This document shows, in pieces, positions 1-8,846 of a DNA stretch of 64,000 bases. A model generated the notes under the pieces. That model searched no databases. It worked only from the letters and a program-made list of their open reading frames with translations, and had not been told where the DNA came from. This stretch comes from Paenibacillus sp. FSL R7-0204. GTDB taxonomy: Bacteria > Bacillota > Bacilli > Paenibacillales > Paenibacillaceae. The first letter of the stretch is position 1. Each line of letters opens with the position of its first letter. The stretch lies in the NCBI RefSeq assembly GCF_038002225.1, contig NZ_JBBOCA010000001.1, positions 3,100,001 through 3,164,000 of the forward strand, given 5' to 3'. The translations under genes and the position numbers were made by a program.

Positions 1-2829
1 AAGGCAGGGATGGCCGCAGTCCTTAAGGAACTGCTGGTCGTTAAGAACGCGCTGCGCGGGAGAACGCCGGAGTCGATTTTTGCACTGCCGGAGATGCAGG
101 ACCCGGAGATGAAGCTGGTCATGCGGCTGCTGGTTAACTTTATACCGCCGGCGTTTATCTCGGGGGAGACCTCGCTGTTCGGGCTGGTGGTGCTGAAGAA
201 GGTGGGGCTGACGCTGAAATACGGCAACTCGCCGGAGTCGGCGCTTGCTTTTATCGGCTATGCTATGCTCTTGTCCGGCTTCGGGGATACCCGGGGGGCC
301 TTCGCTTATGGACGTCTCGGGATTAGAATTAACGACAAATTCAATGATTTGCAGTGGAAAGGCGCGGCGCATGTTCTGTATACACTGTTCAGTCACGCCT
401 GGACCGAGCCCTGGGATACGCTCCAGGACTGGTTCGGTACCTCGATTGAAGCCAGTCTGCGGACAGGGGATCTGCTCTATCTCGCCCATTCTGCCTTCTA
501 TGTGAATCTCTGGAATCCGTCGATGGATGTCCCGGCGTTGCTTCAGGAAAGTGCCCGTACGATCTCTATGATCGAGAATACGAAATATAAGGAGTCGCTT
601 GCCACCGCACAGCTGGCCCGCCAGTATTATCTCAGCCTTGCCGGAGAGCTGCCGGAGCGTACCTCATTCAATAATGAAGCCTTTAGTGAAGAGGTTTATC
701 TGCACGAATTGCAGGAAGCAAGGTATTACTCGGGAATTGCCATCTACTATATTTACAAAATGAAGCTGCTGTTTCTCTACGAAAAGCATGATGAAGCACT
801 AGAGTACATTGAGCGGGCATATCCGATTATCGGGACGCTGGCCGGATCGGCTTTTATGGAGGAGTTCGTATTGTACACGTTCCTGAATCTGGCTTATGCT
901 TACAAAAGTTTGGGGGTAGGCGGCAAGCGGAAGGCCAGATCCAAAATGCGCAAGGAGCTCGGCCGGGTACGCAAATGGGCCAGCAATGCACCGGGAACCT
1001 TCCGCCAGCATGAATATCTGATGAGGGCCGAATGGGCCCGGATCTCCGGGAACAACACCCGCGCAGGCTATTATTATGATCTGGCGATTGAGGCCAGCGA
1101 GCAGGGCAGCTTCATCCGCTATAAGGCACTCTGCAACGAGCTGGCGGCCCGGTACTATATGGACAAAGGCTTCAATGAGTTCGCCGCCTATCTGCTCAGG
1201 CAATCCGAATATTATTATTCGGTCTGGGGCGCCAAGGAGAAGATCGCGTTCATCAAGGAGCGTTACCCTGCCCTGGTTCAGAAAATCAACACCAAGGAGT
1301 TCATGCATGGCAGGACGGTGACGGACTATACGGCGAGCATCGATCTCAATTCCATCATTCTGGCTTCGCAGGCCATCTCCAAAGAGATTGAGCTGAACCA
1401 CCTGCTGGAAGCGCTGATGCAGATCGTGATCAAGAATGCCGGGGCGCAGCGGGGCTGCATCCTGATGACCTCTAAGGCCAATCTTCTGGTCGAAGGGGAA
1501 TATAAAGCGGACACAGACCGGATCTCCGTGGCGATTCATGAGCCGCATCAGCTGGACAATCTGCCTGCCGCGATCATCAGAGCGGTGGAGGAGAGCCGGG
1601 AGAGCCTGATCTACAATGATGCGTATTCCGAGACTCCGTTCGTGAATGATCCTTATATTGTAAGGCAGCAGCCGAAATCGATGGTCTGCATGCCGCTGAT
1701 TAACCAGAATAAGACGATTGCCATCATCTATCTGGAGAATAATCTGGTGACCGGCGTATTCACCGAGGAACGGATGAAGATTATCAATCTGCTGTCCAGA
1801 GAGATGGTTTTCTCGCTTGAGAATGCCAGTCTGTATAATGAGCTTGAGCGCTCTGAGGAGAAGTACCGCCAACTGGTCAACAACCTGCAGGACGGGGTGT
1901 TCGTGGTCCAGGATATGCGCTGTGTCTATGTTAATGAGGCTCTGGAGCAGATGCTCGGCTATCAGCCGGGCGAGATGCTGGAGCAGCCCTTCGGGAATTT
2001 CATTACCCCCCCGGAGCGGGAGAAGGTGATGCATTATTATGCCAGACGAGTCGAGGGCAAGCAGGCACCGGAAGAGTACGAGACAAGGCTTTTGCATAAG
2101 GATAAGTCCCTTGAAGTCATCGCCATTCATAAGGTCGTCAGAATCATGTATCAGGATAAACCGGCGATTCAGGGAACGATCAAGGATATCACTGAGCGTA
2201 AGAAGGCGGAGGAGGAGCTGCGTCGCCATAAGGAGCATCTGGAGGAACTGGTGGCCGAGCGGACGAAGGAGCTGGAATTCAACAACGGAGAGCTGAGCAA
2301 GTATATCAGTCTGATTGAACGGATCTCCATCACCGATGAATTAACCGGGCTGTACAACCGCAGATACTTCAATAAACTGTTCCTGGATGAGGTGGATAAG
2401 GCTGCTGCCGGCAAACGGTATTTAACCTACCTGATGCTGGATATTGATTATTTCAAAAAATTCAATGATACCTACGGGCATTATGAAGGCGATACGGTAC
2501 TGCGCAGAATAGGCGGGGTTCTAAAGGAACTGGCTGAACAGGCGGATGGAACCGCGTTCCGGCTGGGCGGGGAGGAATTCGGGATTGTGGCCGCCGGACT
2601 GACTCCGCCAGAGTCCCGCATGTTCGCTGAATTGATCAGACGAAGCATTGCGGAGCTGGGGATACAGCATGATCTAAGTCCGGAATACGGAAGAATTACC
2701 GTCTCTATTGGCGTAGCCGCCGTACTTGTGGATGGTCTTCGCGAGGAGGATATCTACAAGCTGGGTGACGATGCACTGTACCAGTCCAAGGCTGAAGGCC
2801 GCAACTGTGTTACATTGTTCGAGCGATAG
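1..2829 (+). CDS. GAF-PAS-GGDEF diguanylate cyclase, C-terminal part of a larger signalling protein
   Basis: The reading frame is open to the left edge, so the true start lies outside the window; the ATG at 10 is internal or only apparent. Numbering from that ATG: residues 1-440 are helical, TPR-like sequence of the kind that follows the AAA ATPase in Ser/Thr-kinase/AAA/GAF signalling proteins; about 445-610 is a GAF domain; 614-735 a PAS domain; then a short coiled coil; about 778-938 a GGDEF domain. The GGEEF active-site motif (residues 853-857) and the LDIDYFK metal-binding stretch are intact, so it probably makes cyclic di-GMP from GTP in the cytoplasm in response to a ligand of the GAF or PAS domain. 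Domain assignments are from sequence pattern; the ATPase/kinase N-terminus is inferred, not seen. Confidence 0.85.
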   Translation, partial: KAGMAAVLKELLVVKNALRGRTPESIFALPEMQDPEMKLVMRLLVNFIPPAFISGETSLFGLVVLKKVGLTLKYGNSPESALAFIGYAMLLSGFGDTRGAFAYGRLGIRINDKFNDLQWKGAAHVLYTLFSHAWTEPWDTLQDWFGTSIEASLRTGDLLYLAHSAFYVNLWNPSMDVPALLQESARTISMIENTKYKESLATAQLARQYYLSLAGELPERTSFNNEAFSEEVYLHELQEARYYSGIAIYYIYKMKLLFLYEKHDEALEYIERAYPIIGTLAGSAFMEEFVLYTFLNLAYAYKSLGVGGKRKARSKMRKELGRVRKWASNAPGTFRQHEYLMRAEWARISGNNTRAGYYYDLAIEASEQGSFIRYKALCNELAARYYMDKGFNEFAAYLLRQSEYYYSVWGAKEKIAFIKERYPALVQKINTKEFMHGRTVTDYTASIDLNSIILASQAISKEIELNHLLEALMQIVIKNAGAQRGCILMTSKANLLVEGEYKADTDRISVAIHEPHQLDNLPAAIIRAVEESRESLIYNDAYSETPFVNDPYIVRQQPKSMVCMPLINQNKTIAIIYLENNLVTGVFTEERMKIINLLSREMVFSLENASLYNELERSEEKYRQLVNNLQDGVFVVQDMRCVYVNEALEQMLGYQPGEMLEQPFGNFITPPEREKVMHYYARRVEGKQAPEEYETRLLHKDKSLEVIAIHKVVRIMYQDKPAIQGTIKDITERKKAEEELRRHKEHLEELVAERTKELEFNNGELSKYISLIERISITDELTGLYNRRYFNKLFLDEVDKAAAGKRYLTYLMLDIDYFKKFNDTYGHYEGDTVLRRIGGVLKELAEQADGTAFRLGGEEFGIVAAGLTPPESRMFAELIRRSIAELGIQHDLSPEYGRITVSIGVAAVLVDGLREEDIYKLGDDALYQSKAEGRNCVTLFER

Positions 2830-2885
2830 GATTAGAGCGATAAGAGATGTACATAAATAAATATGATTAGGGAGCTGTTGAAGCA

Positions 2886-3752
2886 ATGAATACCGAACAC
2901 GAATCCGAACAGGAATCAGGACAAGAATCAGAATTGGACCAGCTGCGGAAGGCGCTTGAAGTATCTTTGCCCCTGGTGCAGCGGCTGTTCCCGCTGGATG
3001 TAATGTTTGCTTTGGCAGATCGGGACAAGTTCATATATTATCTGCAAGGGAAGGAATTGAAAGCCAAGATTGAACTAGGTTCTCCGGTACCGCCCAGCGG
3101 AGGAATCCGGGCTGCTCTGGAGAGCGGGGAGGAAGTCAGCACTACGATTCCAAGAGAGATCTACGGAATTCCTTTTAAATCGTCATCCATGCCTATCCGG
3201 GACCGGAACGGGGTGGTGACAGGGGTGTTCACGATCGGAATCAGCCTCAGCAATCAGGTAACGCTCAGCGATGCAGCGAATGCGCTGGCGGTGACCTCCG
3301 ACGAGATCAGCTCGACATCGGTAGAGATTGCGGGCACGGCCTCGGATCTGGCGAATACCGCCCGGGATCTGAAGGAGCTGGGCCAGAAGGTGGTAGAGGA
3401 TCTGCAGCAGACCGACGAGATTCTGGATTTCATCCGCAAGGTGGCGGAGAATTCCAACCTGCTGGGGCTCAATGCAGCGATTGAAGCGGCACATGCCGCT
3501 GAGCATGGACGGGGCTTCGGTATCGTGGCCCAAGAGATCCGCAAAATGTCAGTGTCCAGTGCTTCATCGGCGAAGGATATTGCCGGTATTCTACAGATGA
3601 TCAAGCAGAAGATTAACCAGATGGATGCCGTGCTTACGGATTGTCTGGCACAAAGCGAACGTCAGGCCGCAGCCACAGAGGAGATTACCGCCTCGATGCA
3701 GCAGCTCGCAGCTTCCGCCGTGGAGATTGAGAGTATCGCTCGTCTGATCTAG
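2886..3752 (+). CDS. Soluble methyl-accepting chemotaxis protein (YfmS-like)
   Basis: A 288-residue chemoreceptor with no membrane segment. The N-terminal 125 residues form a small sensor-like domain; the rest is the methyl-accepting signalling helix pair, with the conserved tip around residue 188 ([22 protein letters not shown]). Length and layout match the soluble B. subtilis YfmS type, which couples to CheA/CheW in the cytoplasm. The ATG follows an AGGGAG ribosome site. It lies 56 bp after the GGDEF gene, so the two may be cotranscribed. Its partners could be the CheW/CheA pair at 17.8-20.3 kb or a chemotaxis core elsewhere. The tip has H where most receptors have R, as in other soluble receptors. 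Confidence 0.85.
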   Translation: MNTEHESEQESGQESELDQLRKALEVSLPLVQRLFPLDVMFALADRDKFIYYLQGKELKAKIELGSPVPPSGGIRAALESGEEVSTTIPREIYGIPFKSSSMPIRDRNGVVTGVFTIGISLSNQVTLSDAANALAVTSDEISSTSVEIAGTASDLANTARDLKELGQKVVEDLQQTDEILDFIRKVAENSNLLGLNAAIEAAHAAEHGRGFGIVAQEIRKMSVSSASSAKDIAGILQMIKQKINQMDAVLTDCLAQSERQAAATEEITASMQQLAASAVEIESIARLI

Positions 3753-3857
3753 TCCGCACCTGTCTCTAGTGTCAAAGAGTTCCTCCCCTGCATACAGTAT
3801 CTGGACGAATGCCCAGTGTTACTTAAGGCAACAATCCAGTCTGAGGAGGAACTAATC

Positions 3858-4499
3858 ATGCTAGATCCAGTATTGCAGGCACCGGACCTGAAGCTTGCCG
3901 CCGATTCTAACCAGGTGCTTAATTATAAGCGGGATGCGAACAATTATATTACACAGCTTTTTGGCGAACAGCTTCCCGCGATACGCAACGGGTTCTTCAA
4001 TGCCCATATGAGCAGAGGCTTCATCGTCCAGCCGCACTGGCACACGAACGTGACGGAGATGATCTTCGTGATTAGCGGGGAGCTAATTGCCTCCGTGTTC
4101 GATCCGTTCACCCAGAAGCTGATGACCTATCATCTGAAGGCCGGACAAATTGCTGTCTTCCCGAAGGGCTGGTTCCACTGGATTCTGGCCGAGAGCGAAC
4201 AAGCCCATTTCCTGGCGATCTTCGATGCGCCGACACCGGATATTGTGTATGGTTCAGACTTCCTGCGGGCCGTTCCCAAAGAGGTCATCCAGCGCGCCTA
4301 TTGTATTAATGAAGAGGAGTACGCAATGGCCGTGGCTCCGCTGAAGGAATCGATTATTCTTGGACCCCCTCCGGGCTGTGCTGTTGCAGGCTCTGCCGGG
4401 GGAATGAATATGGGTCCGTCCGCCAAAAGCATGCCCGCCTACGTTGCCCAACAGCCTGCGGCGGCATTCTACCCTTATCCGATGTATCCTCGCCGTTAG
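3858..4499 (+). CDS. Cupin-domain protein
   Basis: A 213-residue single-domain cupin. The HWHTNVTEMIFVISGE stretch gives the usual His/His/Glu metal ligands of motif 1, and a PKGWFHW-like segment gives motif 2, as in germin and oxalate-decarboxylase-type cupins. The C-terminal 35 residues are Gly/Pro/Ala/Met rich and probably disordered. The frame is open further upstream, but the start at 3858 follows GAGGAGG and is preferred over a GTG at 3816. Substrate unknown; a metal-dependent role on a small carboxylate or a storage/spore role are both possible. Its downstream terminator has been split by an IS3-family insertion. Confidence 0.75.
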   Translation: MLDPVLQAPDLKLAADSNQVLNYKRDANNYITQLFGEQLPAIRNGFFNAHMSRGFIVQPHWHTNVTEMIFVISGELIASVFDPFTQKLMTYHLKAGQIAVFPKGWFHWILAESEQAHFLAIFDAPTPDIVYGSDFLRAVPKEVIQRAYCINEEEYAMAVAPLKESIILGPPPGCAVAGSAGGMNMGPSAKSMPAYVAQQPAAAFYPYPMYPRR

Positions 4500-4596
4500 G
4501 CGGCGGCTACGTTATATTAATGATCTAAAAAGAAAAAGCAGGCCAGGGAGAGATGAAGTGACCCCTGTCAAGTAGACAGTAATAAAAAAGCAATAT

Positions 4597-5490
4597 TTAA
4601 GCAGCCTGAGTTCGGTATTCATGAGGACTCAGGTTGTTTAGCTTCGTTTGGAAACGTGCATGGTTGTAAAAATGGATGTATTGCTGCACAGCATGCTTCA
4701 CCTGCTTAGCAGAGTGGAAGGAGTGGAGGTAGAAACACTCGGCTTTAAAATGACCAAAGAAGTTCTCCATACAGGCATTGTCCCAGCAGTTTCCCTTTCG
4801 GGACATACTGGCCTTTATACCGTATCGCTTCAGTAGGCTGCTGTATTGGCGGCTAGTATACTGAAATCCTTGGTCGCTGTGCAAAAGAACCCCTTCAGTA
4901 TCACGCCGTTTTCTCGCCTTTTTGACCGTATCAAATACCAGTTTTAAATCATTCTTAGGGCTAATCTGGTACGCTACAATTTCATTGTTAAACAGATCTT
5001 TAATCGCAGACAAATACAGCCTTTGCCCGTTGAAGATTAGATAAGTGATATCCGTAACCCACTTTTGGTTCGGCTGGTCTGCTGTACACTCTCTATTCAG
5101 ATGGTTGTCAGAGATGACGTAAGCCTCTTTCTTGCCGTAATAAGGCCTTTTCCTCCGAATGACTGCTTGAAGTCCTAGTTCGCCCATGAGTCGCTGTACA
5201 CGCTTGTGATTCACGTGGATGGCGTAGGTACGCTTTAGCCAAACCTTCACCCTGCGGTATCCATAAATACCTTTTAGCTTCTCAAAGCATTCGACGATTT
5301 TAAGCTTCAAGGCTTCGTCTTCGCGTTGCTTCAGTGAAACGAACGTTTGTCGATTCAACCACTTGTAAAAGCCACTCCTAGATACCCCAGCCAGGTTGCA
5401 CAGCAGGGTAAGGTTGTATTTCTTATGAAGCATTTCCTTAATCACTGTAAACTTTTTGCTGCTTGGGACAGCGTCCATTCCTCCTTTCAC
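4597..5490 (-). CDS. IS3-family transposase OrfB (DDE integrase domain)
   Basis: 297 residues carrying an IS3-type N-terminal helical region, the HTH_21 segment, and the rve integrase core. Catalytic residues are D147 (WVTDITY), D206 (HSDQG) and E242, with the D-35-E spacing of the family. The frame starts at a GTG (5490) that overlaps the orfA stop by 4 bp, but OrfB is expected mainly as the C-terminal half of an OrfAB fusion made by -1 frameshifting upstream at 5502-5508. No truncation is visible. Confidence 0.92.
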   Translation of the reverse strand: MKGGMDAVPSSKKFTVIKEMLHKKYNLTLLCNLAGVSRSGFYKWLNRQTFVSLKQREDEALKLKIVECFEKLKGIYGYRRVKVWLKRTYAIHVNHKRVQRLMGELGLQAVIRRKRPYYGKKEAYVISDNHLNRECTADQPNQKWVTDITYLIFNGQRLYLSAIKDLFNNEIVAYQISPKNDLKLVFDTVKKARKRRDTEGVLLHSDQGFQYTSRQYSSLLKRYGIKASMSRKGNCWDNACMENFFGHFKAECFYLHSFHSAKQVKHAVQQYIHFYNHARFQTKLNNLSPHEYRTQAA

Positions 5491-5783
5491 ATCTGTAAGA
5501 GCTTTTTTAGCATTTCATTTTCCGCCTCAAGGCGCTTGATCTTGGTCTCTGGATCTTCGGGACGTGTTCGGGGTCTGCCCATTCCGGGTCCTTTCGCCTT
5601 CCCTCTTTTTTCTTCAAGACCCTTTAATCCCTCTACCTTAAAGTGCTTCACCCATCGGCGAACCAAGGAATCGTTAATCCCCATTTCAAGTGCTACACTT
5701 TTATATCCCAACCCCTTTTTGAGGTAGAGGTCTACTGTCTTTTTCTTAAACTTCTCATCGTACGTTTTCCTCATTTCACCCAT
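5487..5783 (-). CDS. IS3-family transposase OrfA (helix-turn-helix subunit)
   Basis: 98 residues of the HTH_Tnp_1 / helix-turn-helix type, with a C-terminal leucine-zipper-like helix (ETKIKRLEAENEMLKKLLQ). OrfA binds the element ends and regulates transposition. Near its 3' end the mRNA reads A_AAA_AAG in frame (5508-5502), the canonical -1 slippery heptamer; slipping there enters the orfB frame and gives the OrfAB transposase. A good ribosome site lies just upstream of the ATG. Confidence 0.9.
   Translation of the reverse strand: MGEMRKTYDEKFKKKTVDLYLKKGLGYKSVALEMGINDSLVRRWVKHFKVEGLKGLEEKRGKAKGPGMGRPRTRPEDPETKIKRLEAENEMLKKLLQM
5502..5508 (-). promoter_or_regulatory. -1 programmed frameshift site (A_AAA_AAG)
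   Basis: Codons CTA AAA AAG in the orfA frame present the heptamer A AAA AAG. The orfB frame is the -1 frame at this point and is open through it, so slippage yields a continuous OrfAB protein. A GGAGG-like sequence and the orfB GTG follow within 20 nt. Confidence 0.75.
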
Positions 5784-5900
5784 AAAAAATCCCCTCCATA
5801 GTAGACAGAATAATCGGCTTGCTTTTTTCTGTCTACTATAGGGGGATCATATCAAGATTCCTTGGCCTGCTTTTCTAATGGAATACAGGGTCCGCGTGGT

Positions 5901-6572
5901 TTATTTCGCTTCTTCCAGCTTGTGGTTAAGATCCTTATATTGTCTCAGCAGTGCAGACAGTGCCTGCTTAATTGCTGCTGCATCTGTGGCTTGTGCAGCC
6001 TCTGCCAGAGCAGCCTGCTCTTTGAATAAGCCGTCGATATACGCCACATGTATGGTTACCGCATTGGCAAGCTTGCCGGATTCCAAATGGTCAGACGCCG
6101 CTAGCTTGAGGTCTGCAACTGCTGAGGCAGATAGGACTGCCTCAACGTGGCCCACGGTTGCCCCGTATTCCGGCACAATGGCAAGCGGAACCGTTTCGGC
6201 GTCTGTCAACGTTCCAGGCGTGGCTAATTGCACCTCCATAATCCCGGTTTTTTCTGTCCATGGAGTGGCGGACAATGCCGTGGTCAGATCCACGCTAAGC
6301 GCCTTCGTGCTTGTCAAATCATGGTAGCGGCTGAGCGTATCCCGCCAAGTCTGGGATGTTTCCGGTGCATAGCTGTTCACCAGCTCCAGAACCTGCGGTT
6401 CAAGCAAGGGGGGCAGCTTACTGCCATTTGTGGATGCAGTGGCCGTGCTTATGGTGGCAGTGGGTCCCTGTACTGTGGGCGAAGCGATTCCCGTATCCGC
6501 GAAGACCGGGGTGGCGATACTGGACAGCAGCAGGGTGGATAGAGCCATTCTTTTCACGATTAGTCGATTCAT
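5901..6572 (-). CDS. Secreted protein of unknown function
   Basis: 223 residues beginning with a clear Sec signal peptide (MNRLIVKRMALSTLLLSSIATPVFA, cleavage after AFA near residue 25), followed by a Thr/Ser/Ala-rich linker to about residue 50 and an alpha-helical region ending in a charged coiled-coil-like tail. I do not recognise a family. A GAAGGAG ribosome site precedes the ATG. The gene is divergent from the response regulator at 6730 and converges on the IS-split terminator. The composition suggests an exported helical protein; function is unknown. Confidence 0.6.
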   Translation of the reverse strand: MNRLIVKRMALSTLLLSSIATPVFADTGIASPTVQGPTATISTATASTNGSKLPPLLEPQVLELVNSYAPETSQTWRDTLSRYHDLTSTKALSVDLTTALSATPWTEKTGIMEVQLATPGTLTDAETVPLAIVPEYGATVGHVEAVLSASAVADLKLAASDHLESGKLANAVTIHVAYIDGLFKEQAALAEAAQATDAAAIKQALSALLRQYKDLNHKLEEAK

Positions 6573-6729
6573 GTACGAACACTCCTTCAGGTGGTTTGTC
6601 TTACAGCTCTCACTATAGCGGGCTTCTGTGGCACGAGAGGGTCAGCAATGTGGAAAAACAATGGCAGCGCCCTATACCGCTCACCCGCTTGCTATAATGG
6701 TGAAGAGACAAATCACGGAGGTTACCTGG

Positions 6730-7437
6730 ATGATCAATCAAACGGTCATTGCCGTTGTGGACGATGACGAGAATATACGCAATCTGGTGGAAGCTTATTT
6801 ACATAAGGAGAATTACCGGACGATTGGCCTTGGAAGTGCCGAGGAGGCGTGGGATTTATGGAGGAATGATCCTCCCGGCATGTGGGTGCTTGATATTATG
6901 CTTCCGGGAATGGACGGCTATGAGCTGTGCAGGCGTATTCGCGATGAAGCGGAGGTGCCGATTATTATGATCTCTGCCAAGGATAATGAAGTGGATAAAA
7001 TCCTGGGTCTGGAGCTTGGCAGCGACGATTATCTGGTCAAGCCCTTCAGTCCCCGTGAGCTGGTAGCCCGGATCAACCGCCAGTTGAAACGTTGGGAACG
7101 TCTTCAGCAGTCCCAGTCTGCGGCTGTTGTGCCTGCTGTGCATACAGGGATAGAGCTGGGCAGTCTGCTGCTGCATCCTGAGGAGAGAAGATCCTTCTGG
7201 TGGGGAAAGGAAGTGGAGCTGACCAGCAAGGAGTTCCTGATGCTGATGGTCTTTGCGGGAAGTCCGAACCGGGCCTTTACGCGCGAAGAGCTGCTGGGCC
7301 ATGTCTGGGGAGAGGATTATTTCGGCAGCGACCGCGCTGTCGACCATCTGATCAAGCGCATCCGCAAAAAAATGGACGGCTTGCCGCTGGAATCGGTCTG
7401 GGGTCACGGCTACCGTATGAGAGAGGTGCAGGAATGA
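6730..7437 (+). CDS. OmpR/PhoB-family response regulator
   Basis: 235 residues: receiver domain (about 5-118) with the acidic DDD pocket near residue 10, phosphoacceptor D55 (LDIMLPGMDG) and K104 (VKPFSPREL), then a winged-helix DNA-binding domain (about 135-232). The ATG at 6730 follows CACGGAGG; an upstream in-frame extension from 6628 lacks a ribosome site and was not used. It overlaps the histidine kinase gene by 4 bp (ATGA), so the two form a translationally coupled pair. The target genes are not evident; the divergent secreted protein is a candidate. Confidence 0.92.
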   Translation: MINQTVIAVVDDDENIRNLVEAYLHKENYRTIGLGSAEEAWDLWRNDPPGMWVLDIMLPGMDGYELCRRIRDEAEVPIIMISAKDNEVDKILGLELGSDDYLVKPFSPRELVARINRQLKRWERLQQSQSAAVVPAVHTGIELGSLLLHPEERRSFWWGKEVELTSKEFLMLMVFAGSPNRAFTREELLGHVWGEDYFGSDRAVDHLIKRIRKKMDGLPLESVWGHGYRMREVQE

Positions 7438-8846
7438 AGAGGATAGCGGAAAGGCTAAACCTGCGGATGAAAAAGCTGAAGCTGGTGCATCAGATCAACG
7501 TTGCTTTTGGGCTGTCTCTGCTGCTGGTCCTGTCTATCTCGGGAGTGATGATCCATTATGTACTGATGGACCATTTCATTGGCAAGGAGCAAGAGGGATT
7601 AAGGACGCTGGGCGCTTCCCTTACCGCGAGTCTGCAGCGGGCTCCATTCGCAGAAGGAGGGGCATTCACATTGGGAAAAAGCGAGCCGCTTACGGCTCCA
7701 TATCCTACGCTTTCCAGCGGAGTACAGGCCATCGTGAGCGACCAGCAGGGGAATGTGGTCTCGGGATATCTCCCGGCTCTGCCCGTGCAGTCCGGGGTAA
7801 CGGTGGATGTCACAGCTATGGAGCAGGGGAGCCTGCAGAGCTTATGGGATGGCAATGATCCGCGTTATCTGGTGCAGGTCAATACACTTCCTCAAGGTAA
7901 GCTCACCCTGCTGACGCCTGTCAGCAGAATCAAGGCCATCGAGCAGTCGCTCTTGAAACGGCTGATTCTTGTCTTTGCTGCGGGAGCGGCAGTAATGCTC
8001 CTGTTCAGCCTGTTCATTACGCGGAAGCTGATTGATCCGCTGATCAGCCTGCGTCAGGAACTGGGGAAAGTGAAAAACCGCCGGTTTGCCGAGGTGAATC
8101 TGGTCCGGGCAGGCGGTGAAATCGGTTCTGTCGCCAGGGCAGTATACGAGATGGCCGGTGAGCTGCACAGGTTCAACCGGGTGCAGAAGCAATTTTTCCA
8201 GAATGCCTCGCATGAGCTAAAGTCTCCGCTGATGTCGATATCGGGTTATGCGGAGGGCATTAGGGATGGGGTATTTGAAGGAGAGGGCGTCCGTAAAGGA
8301 CTGGATATCATTCTGAGTGAAAGCGGGCGCTTACGTGATCTGGTCAGTGAAATGACTCTTCTGGCGAAGCTGGACAGTGAAGAGGATATTTATCAGGCGG
8401 AGGATACGGATCTGGAGGAGCTGCTGAGCGAGGCGGTGGAGCGGGTCAATCCGTTGCTGGCGGCAAGGAAGCTGTCACTGCATCCGGCAGTCTCCGGGGA
8501 CCATGGGGGGATGGTAAGAGCGGACCGGGATAAGCTGCTGCAAGCTCTGCTGAACGTATTATCCAATGCGGCCCGTTATGCCGAGAAGCGAATTGATGTA
8601 GAGGTGCTTACAAGCAAGGGAAGGATCATATTAACGGTTGCTGACGATGGTCCGGGCATTGCAGAAGAGCTGCTGCCCAGCCTGTTTCACAGGTTCGTCA
8701 AAGGGAAAAATGGCGAATCCGGGCTGGGACTCGCCATCGCACGTGCTATTGTGGAACGCTGCGGCGGAGAGCTTAGTGCCCGGAACCGCCCGGAGGGCGG
8801 CGCAGTTTTCACCTTTGAGTTCCCGCCATCTGCGGGCAGCGTTTAG
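7434..8846 (+). CDS. Membrane sensor histidine kinase
   Basis: 470 residues: TM1 at about 20-42, an extracellular sensor region to about 170, TM2 at about 175-197, HAMP, then the kinase core. H260 lies in the H-box (ASHELKSPLMSISGY); the N-box (NVLSNAARYAE), G1 (DDGPGIAEE) and G2 (GESGLGLAIA) are intact. It would autophosphorylate and pass phosphate to the coupled regulator at 6730. The start at 7434 is fixed by the ATGA overlap. Its stop overlaps the stop of the convergent asparaginase gene by 4 bp, leaving no room for a terminator between them. Confidence 0.92.
   Translation: MKRIAERLNLRMKKLKLVHQINVAFGLSLLLVLSISGVMIHYVLMDHFIGKEQEGLRTLGASLTASLQRAPFAEGGAFTLGKSEPLTAPYPTLSSGVQAIVSDQQGNVVSGYLPALPVQSGVTVDVTAMEQGSLQSLWDGNDPRYLVQVNTLPQGKLTLLTPVSRIKAIEQSLLKRLILVFAAGAAVMLLFSLFITRKLIDPLISLRQELGKVKNRRFAEVNLVRAGGEIGSVARAVYEMAGELHRFNRVQKQFFQNASHELKSPLMSISGYAEGIRDGVFEGEGVRKGLDIILSESGRLRDLVSEMTLLAKLDSEEDIYQAEDTDLEELLSEAVERVNPLLAARKLSLHPAVSGDHGGMVRADRDKLLQALLNVLSNAARYAEKRIDVEVLTSKGRIILTVADDGPGIAEELLPSLFHRFVKGKNGESGLGLAIARAIVERCGGELSARNRPEGGAVFTFEFPPSAGSV

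Larger units (their letters stand above)
4554..5854 (-). mobile_element. IS3-family (IS150-like) insertion sequence
   Basis: A 1301-bp element with two overlapping minus-strand reading frames (orfA, orfB). The terminal inverted repeats at 4554-4579 and 5829-5854 match at 19 of 26 positions, begin TGA and end TCA, and share the inner GTAGACAG. The 3-bp sequence AGA flanks both ends (4551-4553 and 5855-5857), a target duplication typical of this family. The ends, both frames and the frameshift site are intact, so it may be active. Confidence 0.85.
4534..5874. terminator. Bidirectional terminator hairpin split by an IS
   Basis: The left arm at 4534-4549 (AAAAGCAGGCCAGGGA) and the right arm at 5859-5874 (TCCTTGGCCTGCTTTT) are complementary over 16 bp with one G-T wobble. 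A-rich and T-rich flanks make it a terminator for both the cupin gene and the convergent secreted-protein gene. The IS element at 4554-5854 sits in what was a loop of about 5 nt. Joining the flanks with one copy of the target duplication restores the hairpin. Confidence 0.75.

Noticed and set aside
799..2238. Long minus-strand open frame (479 codons) opposite the GGDEF gene
   Set aside because: It mirrors the codon pattern of the plus-strand gene, has no recognisable domains and no ribosome site.
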